Assembly (NCBI GenBank): GCA_030847615.1
Contig: JAUMIR010000005.1
Location: 238,738,645 to 238,802,644, forward strand
Origin: Gambelia wislizenii
Lineage: Eukaryota; Chordata; Lepidosauria; Squamata; Crotaphytidae
Length of the DNA stretch: 64,000 nucleotides
Direction: 5' to 3'
Position 1 is the stretch's first letter; every line of letters begins with the position of its first letter. Shown here in pieces: positions 55,356-64,000 of this stretch. Below the pieces are notes generated by a model. The model did not search any database and had not been told where the DNA came from. It worked only from the letters and a program-made list of their open reading frames with translations. The translations under genes and the position numbers were made by a program.

Positions 55356-55460
55356 CCACAACCACTGTAGAATGCTGGGAGGGGGGAGAATTATTCACAA
55401 TTCAGCTCGAATGTACACCAGAGATGACAAATGGTACCAGCAAGTCCATGAGAATACAAG

Positions 55461-55461
55461 C

Positions 55462-55498
<37 letters not shown>
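55461..55498. repeat. (ATCT)n microsatellite
   Basis: About nine ATCT units that run straight into the 5' end of a Helitron-like element. Confidence 0.95.
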
Positions 55499-55499
<1 letters not shown>

Positions 55500-56091
55500 A
55501 TAATTCTCTTGGGTATGTTGCCATTTCCAGTGTGCTGATTGGCTGCTTAGGGAACTGACCAACCAATCACAGGTCTGTCTGTTGGGCAGCCATTCAGCAC
55601 ACTGGAGGCAGGACCATGTAGATCTCAAACATGGCGGTTGGAGCCGGAGAGTGAGTAACATGGGGGTGGATGTGGTGTGTGCATGTGTGTTCTGGAGTGT
55701 AGGGGGTGGGGTAGGAGGGGCAGAATGAGTGGTGGTGGGGCAGAATGAGTGGTGGGAGGGGCAGAACAAGTGGGGGAGGAGAAGAATGAGTGGGAGGAGG
55801 GGCAGAACAAGTGGGGGGAGGGGCAGAACAAGTGGGGGGCAAACCAAATGGGGGGAGGGGCAGACTGAGTGGTGGGAGGTGCAGAATGAGTGGTGGGGGC
55901 AGAACAAGTGGTGGTAGGGCAGAATGAGTGGTGGGAGGGGCAGAACGAGCAGTGGGGGCAGCAGGGGGCAGAACGAGCAGCGGGTGGATGAGTTAAACCC
56001 ACCAGCCTACCTCAAAGGGTTGTCATGAGGTCTCCTGGGCATTTGGGGGGGGGAGTTTTTTAATGGTGTATGGTACGCCGGGTCCAGCTAG
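55495..56091 (+). mobile_element. Helitron-like element 3
   Basis: Preceded by A and followed by T, as expected for Helitron insertion at AT. Starts TCTATATAATTCTCTTGGG and ends GGTACGCCGGGTCCAGCTAG (CTAG 56088-56091). Shares the 5' inverted repeat with element 1 (right arm degraded: CAGCCATTCAGCACACTGG). No protein is encoded. Confidence 0.8.
55710..55985. repeat. G-rich minisatellite of element 3, ~22-base unit, ~12 copies
   Basis: Unit GGGGCAGAATGAGTGGTGGG(AGG) with AGAACAAGTGGGGG variants. It resembles the 30-base unit at 41330-41965 (shared GGGGCAGAA) but differs in length. The overlapping frames on both strands are not genes. Confidence 0.92.
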
Positions 56092-56274
56092 TTTATTGAG
56101 AAGTTTGAAGGAAGGTGTGAGGAAAGAAGTCTTGCCAATCAAGGAGAACAAAAAGGAACACACATTTGCATGGAAGAAATGCAAGTAGACAATATGCAAT
56201 GCAATGAAGCATTCTGATGAGTGTATCACTAACAGTGTTATGCGGAATGTTAATTAATTTTCTTAAATATATCA

Positions 56275-57130
56275 GAAACAAGCTGGGAAGGCAGTTGGAC
56301 CAGTGGATGAGAATGGAGTTAAAGGAAAATTGAAGGTGGGTGAGGAAATTGCAGAGAAGCTGAATGAATTATTTTCTTCTGTCTTCATTGCAGAATATAT
56401 AGGGCATATATCCATGCGAGAACTGACCTTTTCAGCAAAGCTTTCTGAGAAGCTAAGTAAAAATTGTAAGAGATGACATTCCAAACCTAATTGACAAACT
56501 TTGCTTTCAATAACCTTTGCTGAGAACAAACAAGTCACCAAGTCCAGATGGTATCCATCAAAGAGTTCCCAAAGAATTCAAATGTGAAATTACTGATGTT
56601 CTAATAAAAACATGTAACTTCTCCCTAAGAGCACCATCTGTCCCAGGGGACTAGGAAGTAGCCAGTATCATGCTGGTTCTTATAAAGGGATCCATGTGTG
56701 AGGAATGCATGAAATCAGAGATCAATTAGCTTAACGTCTGTTCTAGTTAAGTTGGTAGAAAGCATTATTAAAAATAGAAGTATCAAGTGTACAAAAGAAA
56801 TCTACAGAAGAACATTACTTTGAGATATTGTTAGATATGGGAAACAGTGTGAACAGTGATTAAATAAATAAATAGTTTTTTTCTGAAGAAGAGTCAACAT
56901 GATTTTTGCAAAAGTAATCCCTGTATCACTAACCTTTCTGAGTTTTCTAAGAGTGACAACAAGCATGTGGGCGAGGAGGTGATGGAGCAGATACTATTGA
57001 CTTTGACTTTCTAAAGGCTATTGACAAAGTCCATCATCAAACATTACCGAGCAAACATAACAGTTCACAGGACACAAGGAAATGTAGAGTTCTGGGTCAG
57101 TAACTGGTTAAAGAACAGACAATAGGAATA
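56275..57130 (+). mobile_element. CR1 LINE internal fragment, heavily degraded
   Basis: Translates in pieces to the RT region of CR1: KLNEFFSSVFIAEY, NKSPSPDGIHQRVPKEF, then a block corresponding to NSQHGFRK--SC-TNL (THDFCKSNPCITNLSEFSK), and ending VEFWVSNWLKNRQ. Many stops. Confidence 0.7.
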
Positions 57131-57555
57131 AGTTGACAATATATCTTTTTGCCACAGAAGGTAGTACATATCTCCATGTTCATCCTTCCACTTAACTGTG
57201 GCTGTATATATATAACACAAGTACTCCTTTACCATTGATAATGAGGAGGCAGGTCCTAAGTCTTCTGAGTGTAGTCTCATTTTGACTATGGTTGCATGAC
57301 AAGAAAGAAATTACAGTTCTAACGAATTAGGTTTCCATTGGTTCTTCCTTTACACAATAAACTTTCTTCCATCTTTCCTGTCACCCTCCATCCCTGCTAC
57401 CATGTATTGTCATACAAAAATGTGAGCTGGATGTTCAATACTTTAGCAAGGGATCAACAAAGAGAGATCCAGGCTGAAACTGGCCCCCTGATGAGTAACA
57501 CCTGCATTTTTGGTCACCTACATAGTGGGAAAAGAAAGCATAGCAGAGGTATGAT
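57131..57555. other. DGKI intron 1, no recognised feature
   Basis: Nothing I can name. Confidence 0.5.
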
Positions 57556-57646
57556 CAGAGCTTGGGAAAGTTACTTTTTTGGACTGTAAATCCCATTGAA
57601 AATGCTGGCTGGTGGATTCTGGGAGTAGTAGTCCAAAAACTAACTC
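57556..57646. mobile_element. MITE A copy
   Basis: AGAGCTTGGGAAAGTTACTT then TTTTGGACTG at the left; GGATTCTGGGAGTAGTAGTC then CAAAAACTAACT at the right. Confidence 0.75.
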
Positions 57647-59460
57647 CTGCCAAGTTCTGGCTATCATTGGTGGTGATGAACATAGAAAATTGCCCTTTAC
57701 CTGTTTGTTCATCCAGCAAAGCAGATGGAATCACTGGCAGTGGTTCCCTAAGGGTTCCAGTGGAGAAAGATATTTACCTCCTTCTCCAATGTGATCTTTT
57801 AAACTGCTTGTACCAGGGACTGAACCTAGGAGTGTCTACATCCAACGTTAGCTACAGTATGACCCAAGACAGGGGTAGTCAACTGTGGGAGGCTAGTGGG
57901 CCACATTAGCTCCCAAGGAGACTTTGGGATTTGCATCCCCCACTCTGCAAAAAGCAAACCAATTTTTGTCCCCCCATGTTCTCTATTGGCTGTGGGGTAA
58001 TTTTATCATGTTTTAGGCCTCCCTGGGCTATTTTAATCCCCAGAGAGGACTTTTTAAAAAACAGGAACAGGAGGTGACAAGTCACTTCTGGTTTACTTTT
58101 GGTTTTATAAAAAGATCTTTCCTGGATCTAAAATTGGTTAAGAGAATGAGGGGGGGTGTGTGACAAAAATACTCCCCCCCCCATTTTATAAATTCTGGAC
58201 ACTTGGTGGAGAGGGTTGCTGGGGGCCACAAAAACAGGCTATATTTTTGTGATAAGTAAAAAATAGGTTATGATGGTGTAAACTGGACTTATGGCATCAT
58301 AATTCACTAATAGAAGGCCACCCAGACTGTTTTCATTTTACTTTATTTTTATTGCTGTACATTGTTTTGGAATCTGTTGTAATGATGGGTGGCCTAGAGG
58401 GTTTTTTTTTTAACAACAATAAAATATTTAATACACTTCTTTATGGGATAAAATAATTTCTAAATTATGAACAAAGAATATCAAAAATCCTTCTGAATAC
58501 ATATATATTTAGCTTATTCACCTTCAGATTGCCAGACTGTAACTATGACATAGTACAGATTGCTTGGGCAATTAAGCTTTCTCTTATATTCATGAGTGTC
58601 ACAGAAGCATTTTGGAAGAAGATTCGTCTCTAAACTGATGCTTAGGACCTTTAGAGCCATAAAAGAAGAGAGAATCAATCCTCCAAATCTACTCAGTTTT
58701 CGGCCTAACTTGCTAAGCCTACTTGGTATAAAGCATTTGTGCCAAGTGTTGTGCTGAGTCCATTAAGGACTGGAGCGGACCCAAGAAAGAATACAATGTA
58801 CTCCATCCAACAGATAATTCTATTAGAGGAAATGTAATTTCATTTTCCAACCTTTTCTCTTGCTGCTCCTGTTTTCTTATAGGACAGCATCATTTGATGG
58901 GTTTTATGGCTGTTTCCCCCCATAAGAGCCACACATACAAAATATCTTACTTCTGTGAAATGAAATGGCCGGCATTAAGATGAGCAGCAGAGGATAGGAG
59001 GGGCCCTTACATTCCAGGGCGCATAACAAACAATGTCTGGAGTAGCGGTGGTTCTCTGGCAAGCAGGAATCATGGAAGTTGTCCCACCATCTGAGGTGGG
59101 AGGCCACCTCTACCCTCCCCACACACATCTCCTTTTCCACTTCCTACCTCTTCCTGTTTCCTTCAACTTCCTCCCTCTACTCAAATGCCTTGCCATGAGA
59201 GAATCTTCCATTGTGGGAGGGGTAGCCATGGAGACAGCCTCTGCCAAATTGGCACAGGGAATCTCCACAGTCACCCTGCCTGAATGCTTTGCTTTAAGGA
59301 CTCCCCAGAGGAAAGCATCTGCTATCTGTCAGGATCTGGAGAGCTGCAAGAAGGCCATTTCTCTACTTCAGCATTGCCTTAATGGCAAAGTGGCCACTGT
59401 GTTTCTCCAGAGCCCACCAGTGCCTTGCTTTAGAGAACTGGGATGACTGCTTTCATGCAA
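57647..59460. other. DGKI intron 1, mostly unrecognised
   Basis: 57860-58240 may be an old hAT-like element (GGTAGTCAACTGTGGGAGG at the left, TTGCTGGGGGCCACAAAAAC at the right). The frame at 59033-59446 has no recognisable family and no splice context; I do not call it a gene. Confidence 0.4.
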
Positions 59461-59461
59461 C

Positions 59462-60471
59462 ATTCCCTCAAACTGTCCCTGTTTGGGTGGGATAGTCCCG
59501 ATTAATCCTCTGTTGTCTTATTTTTCAGCTACATTTATGGTAAAATGTCCCTCCTCTTCCTACTGTTCCTCTTTGTCCTCAGCTTACTTCAGTTGCTGCA
59601 ACCTGAGGGCTGGTCTATACAAGGGAATAAAATGTCGATTGGTGTGCAGTAACGCCAATTCACAGCAGTTCACAATTCATCTGTCTCAATGCTTTTTTGG
59701 CAATGTCACTGTTGTGTGCAGCTATCTACATTTGCTATTCACACAGAGGCATGCCAGCGAATCAAGATACTGGGTATGAGTGAATTACTTGTGGTTCTAT
59801 CCTCCCCAAATTGCCTCTGCCAAACAGTAGTTTTTTTAAAAGAAAACTAAATCCAAGGTGCAGAAGAGAAATTGTCTGCTGAAACAACAAAAAGAAGAAG
59901 GAAAGAAAGCCTGTTTCATTGCCTCACTGCACGATTGCTACGGTGACAATCCAACATGGCGATTCCGTGATCTGCTGTCTTAGTGAGCTGTGCCCCCTGC
60001 GCACGTCCTACCAATCAGCTGTCCTCTTCAGCAATTCACTGTGATGTGATTTGGTTGTCCTAACATGTGGGAGTGCGCATTTCCTCCGCAGTTGTCAAAA
60101 AACTCAGGAAAAGTGCTGGAGGCTTTTGCCACAGTCTTTCCCTGACTTTTGCTTCCCCCCCGAAAAGGACAGACTGCTGCACGATCCCATTTGGACACAT
60201 GGGACTCCCCACAGATTCTATGAGGATTTATTTCACCATCTGGACTACTCCTGAGTTCCAGGTGCAAAAGTACTTTGTACTCAGTTAACTCAGCAGGAGG
60301 AGAGACCAGGAGAGGGCAGAATCTTGCTCTTTCCATGTGGATGGACAAAAGCAAACTGCTACAGCCTTTCCTAGCTTATGTGTCCTTTCTCATTAATAAC
60401 TTTTGCCATCTCGACTGTAGTCCAATGTTGCTTGGCTACATGTGTCCTCATTTTCATCTGTGAAATGTTGG
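59462..60471 (-). repeat. Unclassified dispersed repeat X, copy 4, interrupted
   Basis: 59462-59607 and 60250-60471 together equal one copy of repeat X (compare 12232-12622). The gap holds a 642-base insert at 59608-60249. Confidence 0.75.
59608..60249. mobile_element. Unclassified 642-base insert in repeat X
   Basis: CCTGAG occurs on both sides (59602-59607 and 60250-60255), consistent with a short target duplication. The uninterrupted copy reads straight through this point. No terminal inverted repeats or coding capacity recognised. Confidence 0.6.
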
Positions 60472-60580
60472 AGAGCATGATGCGATGCTATATTAGTTAG
60501 AATATGATTGGCATGGCTCACTGGAGCAGGGGGAGGGCAATTGGCCACCTGTGCTCTGTTACCTGAAGTGGGCACGTTAC

Positions 60581-60919
60581 CTTAGGACATTTTCAGATGC
60601 CCCTTACCGCGCAAGCAGCCTCCAGAGCAGTAACAAGGCTGCTGCGTGGCAGGGGGTCCTTTTCGGATGCCGCCATCCCTCTTCTGGGATCATTTGTGGC
60701 TCATACATGAAGCTTGGGAAGCAGCCGTGCCATATTTTAATCACGGGCAACTTCCATGATTAAAATATGGTGCGGCTGCTTCCAAAGCTTCACTGACATG
60801 CCACGAATGATCCTGGAAGAGGAACAATGGCATCAGAAAAGGACCCTCTGCCACGCAGCAGCGTCGTTACTGCTCCAGAGGCTGCTTGCGCGGTAAGGGG
60901 TGTCTGAAAATGTCCTTAG
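60581..60919. mobile_element. Near-complete palindrome (foldback DNA transposon derivative)
   Basis: About 160-base arms meet around GGGCAACTTCC (about 60746). Examples: CCCTTACCGCGCAAGCAGCC pairs with GGCTGCTTGCGCGGTAAGGG; CCATATTTTAATCACGG pairs with TTCCATGATTAAAATATGG. The outer ends CTTAGGACATTTTCAGA / TCTGAAAATGTCCTTAG resemble those of family Y (63277-63905). Confidence 0.9.
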
Positions 60920-61412
60920 TTCTGATCCTCAGCCTCCCATGTAATACCTTGTCTGGCACTAAGTGTGGAAAGGAGATGTTGGAGGAATATTTGATAGCTC
61001 GCATTCACTTGTAGAACCTTTTCACCCGTATTTTGATGTCAGCAAAAGAGCTTCTTGACTGGCTTTTAACAGGTGGCAAAGTGTGGTATTCACCTGAGTT
61101 TACATATAATTTTGATAATCTTCTTGCACTACATGTTCAATTGTTATCCCCCATCCAAAATGATAGTAGGGATACATGCACGGAGGTTGAATGTGTGACT
61201 CATGGAGTAGGGACAAGCAGCAGTGTCAGCAGAGGTGCCACAATGCAGATAACAGATATAATCCTGTGTTATTAGCTACTGTCCAGGCAGAGCATCTGTA
61301 GCATGCAACTACAGTTTGCTCTTACTACAACTAAGAAACATCCTTCAGCAATACTGTAACCCCTACCATGTTAAGTTGCCACTCAGTGACAATAGCTGGG
61401 TATTGTATTAAT

Positions 61413-61541
61413 GAGAGCTTGGAGACGTTATTTTTCCCCCTTTTTTACTGTAGCTCCCAGAACCCACTAGCCAATATAGTCAGTGACCATACTATCTGGG
61501 TGTTTGGGAAGCTGTAGTGCAAAAAGTAACTTTTCTAAGCT
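61413..61541. mobile_element. MITE A copy
   Basis: GAGAGCTTGGAGACGTTATT at the left; AAAAAGTAACTTTTCTAAGC at the right. Inner CTCCCAGAACCC / GTTTGGGAAGC pairing is weak. Confidence 0.6.
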
Positions 61542-62020
61542 GTTTTATTAACTCACCTCTCCAACACACATCTGTTGCCTTCAGAATGAGAAGGGTTAAA
61601 TGAGATATGTCACAGGCATGCCTTTAGGTTTTCTGTAGGTTTTAAAATGAAAACAATATGATTTTGATATAGTTTATTAAGCCAGACTTGCAGGACTGGG
61701 AGAATTTATGGAGGGGGGGGGAATAGGCTCCAAGCTGCCCATTTTCATCCTGTTAATCAAATCTAAGAAAGATGCCAGAGAAGACTATTCCAATGAAGAG
61801 AATCTAATCCACTAAAGAGCTTCCCTGTTTTTTACTACGAGAAGGAAGGGTAGCCAGATGCAGATTTTCTGTTGGTTTTGATAGGATTAGGGAAATCCTG
61901 TTCACCTGTTGGACAGTGACTGCTGTCTAACTCTGCAGCCATGTCATGCCGTCCAGTTTTCTGGGAACTGCTATGTTAAACACTTGTTCTGAGTCTCTGA
62001 TATATTGAATTAAACAGCCA

Positions 62021-62580
62021 TAGGACTTTATCAGACTACCTCCTGTAAAAGTTTTTTTTTGCTGACATAAATTGTGCTGTTTTTATGTCTGCAAAAGAAC
62101 TCCCCCCACCAGACCTTACTTGTTCCCATTAAAGAGGCTTCCAGGCATCAATGGGAAGTGAATGGAGCTCCGTTCACTTCCTGGTTTCAAATCTCACCTA
62201 ATCTCACGAGAAGACGTCTGCATGGGAAATTAAAAAAACAAAAACAAAATAAACACAAAAAAAGTTAAAGAAAGCACCAAAACACACTTTAAAAGTTCTA
62301 AGTAAATGGGTGTGTGTGTGTCATAAAAAGTGTCCCCTACCTGGCTGTCCCGATCACACCCAGAGGTGTTTTCCCATTGATGCTGCATTCATGTGAGTAC
62401 AATGGTGCATAGATTCAAACACCAGCAATGCTGGCAAAAAATCACTATGGGGGATCAATTGACAGCCTGAGCTGCCAATAATAACTACAGTTTTAAAACA
62501 ATATACGATCATGAAAGGGCTATGTCATCTGGTACGCGTGCCCTTTTGTGATCATTAGGTGTTTTTACGATGCCTTATTT
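62021..62580 (-). mobile_element. Unclassified DNA transposon family Y, copy 2 (reversed)
   Basis: Left end TAGGACTTTATCAGAC. The interior, in reverse order to 38775-39290 and 63277-63905, has GGGAAGTGAATGGAGCTCC, CTCACGAGAAGACG and an A-rich block, with TCATCTGGTACGCGTGCCC near the right end. The right terminus is not resolved. Confidence 0.55.
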
Positions 62581-63276
62581 GATGAGTTTCATAAAGTCCA
62601 TAGTCATGCATGATAAATTAGAGATGTGAAAAGCAAAAGAACAAACACCCTCATCACCCTGCAATGGAATCCTTGTGTATATTTTGCAGCCTTGAATGGA
62701 ACAGAGTTAAATTGCAAAAAATTAATTTCTAAAACCACCTATCCATCCTCCACCTAAGTGAAAATAGCCAAGGGTCTGCCCGTGACCACGGGAATCTGCA
62801 TTCATCACCACTTTTGTTTCTCTTCTACTTACTTGCTGTTTGCTTGCCAAGTGAATTCTTAAAGCTAATAAAATCCTGCCAGAGATTTCATGTCCTTCAT
62901 CATTCCCCACATGAAAATCAGGGTACTTATGTATTTGTAACACTTATTCTTACACCAGCTATCACTGCTTTGAGTATTACCTCTCCATAACTGCACACTG
63001 CTAAAAGCTCTTCTCTGCTCAATGTACATTTAGTCTGGAAAATGACATCCTGATCTTAAATTTTCTTCCTGCAATGCAATATAATCACATGACACATTTC
63101 CTCTGCCAATAGCAGGGAATGATGTAGTGCAGGGAGAGTGAGGATGTTATGCCACACAGTATGTTTTGCCATATTTTGAATAAACTTCAGGATCTCTTTT
63201 AGTTTTTACAAGAATCTTTAAATCAATCAATTTATTCATGTCTGAATTGTCCCACTGATTTCTTTGCATCTACTCC
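62581..63276. other. DGKI intron 1, no recognised feature
   Basis: Sequence between two family Y elements. Nothing I can name. Confidence 0.5.
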
Positions 63277-63905
63277 AAGGATTTTATCAGACATGGCAAA
63301 AATTGCAAGATTATAACATCATGGGAGTGCAAATGGGAGCGGCTATCACATAACATCGTCTTCTTCGTGTGGTAATTCCGTGCCCCAGCTGCGAATAAGA
63401 TGTTGCTTTTAATTGATGAGACAAGCCATCAATAGATCATCAATTTTACTTTTTTTGGGGGTATTGAGAGCATGCAAAAACATTTCCCATTGTAATAACG
63501 AATTTACAGCATGAATGGGTAATCGTGAGCGAGAAAACTTCTGTGTGAGAATACGAAAATGAAGCACAGGACACTCTTTTTATGAACTGTTCCATCTAGG
63601 TTCAATGTTTTTAGGTTTGTTTTAGTGCTTTGTGTTTTCATTTACTTTGTTAATTAAGGCATTTTTGGAGCTTTAAATGCACTTGCGTCTTCTCGTGAGA
63701 ACCGCCAAAATCTTGCCCATGCTAAACTGCAGAAGTAAACTCCTGTTCTTAAAGCACTATTGGTCATCGTGCAATAATTCCATGGTGGTTCTTTCATGTT
63801 ATTACAGTGATGTGCGATAATAAGTGTAATAATGCCATGATGTTTCCATTTTCCTCATTCACAGAATTATAGTGTTTTTACATCCTAGTCTGATAATGTC
63901 CTTAG
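63277..63905 (+). mobile_element. Unclassified DNA transposon family Y, copy 3
   Basis: The ends AAGGATTTTATCAGAC and GTCTGATAATGTCCTT are inverted copies. The interior has TTTTAATTGATGAGACAAGC, a T-rich block and TCTTCTCGTGAGAACCGCC. It is about 630 bases with no coding frame. Confidence 0.65.
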
Positions 63906-64000
63906 AACTGAAGAATTCTGAGCTAAGTAACTTGTTTTAAACAACAGAACTAGACTGAATCATTCAAGAATCCACTCATTTTTGTTGCAAGATTATTATT

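Larger units (their letters stand above)
31441..64000 (+). other. DGKI: DGKI intron 1 (to end of window)
   Basis: No further exon with plausible splice sites and family sequence is visible after 31440, and the human gene has very long introns. Everything after this point is therefore taken as intron. It is filled with mobile elements listed separately. Confidence 0.7.

Noticed and set aside
55488..56002. Minus-strand proline/serine/histidine-rich frames of 82-139 residues
   Set aside because: Same reason: they run through the 22-base G-rich minisatellite of the third Helitron-like element.
59033..59446. 137-codon plus-strand frame
   Set aside because: Codon content looks random, no recognisable domain, no promoter or splice signals, and it lies within an intron.

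Overview
This window is vertebrate nuclear DNA and almost certainly squamate reptile (lizard or snake). It carries several Sauria-type SINEs (tRNA-like head, BovB-like tail, AAC repeat at the 3' end), BovB, CR1, L2-like and L1 LINE fragments, and many short inverted-repeat DNA transposons. The species cannot be named from the sequence.

Only two protein-coding genes are supported, both on the + strand. Positions 96-6055 hold the last four coding exons of CREB3L2 (an ER-anchored bZIP transcription factor), covering the end of the leucine zipper, the membrane segment and the lumenal tail. A long, repeat-invaded 3' UTR probably follows to about 13.95 kb. A CpG-rich island at about 30.77-31.44 kb holds the promoter and first coding exon of DGKI (diacylglycerol kinase iota, start codon 31223, splice donor at 31441). 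From there to the end the window is DGKI intron 1. The tandem order CREB3L2 then DGKI matches human chromosome 7, where the two genes are neighbours in the same orientation, and this supports both calls.

Layout: 0-6 kb CREB3L2 exons and introns; 6-14 kb 3' UTR with SINE and LINE debris; 14-30.7 kb intergenic, with a minus-strand BovB copy interrupted by an L1 fragment (23.9-27.0 kb) and a long inverted repeat interrupted twice (29.05-30.39 kb); 30.7-31.4 kb DGKI promoter and exon 1; 31.4-64 kb DGKI intron 1. The intron holds a 5S-rRNA-headed SINE, a triply nested SINE/CR1 locus (37.4-38.3 kb), two head-to-tail Helitron-like elements with internal minisatellites (41.1-42.5 kb) and a third at 55.5-56.1 kb. 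It also holds an almost intact non-LTR retrotransposon joined to a CR1 3' half (49.8-53.86 kb), a BovB copy split by a palindrome, and large palindromic DNA-transposon derivatives near 60.7, 62.3 and 63.6 kb.

The best candidates for something new are the Helitron tandem with three unlike minisatellites, a hammerhead-ribozyme-like core at the tip of a long foldback (29.83-30.02 kb), and two or three apparently unclassified dispersed repeat families. No CRISPR array, operon or bacterial-type system is present. Most longer open frames are chance frames through repeats, especially those through the G-rich minisatellites.
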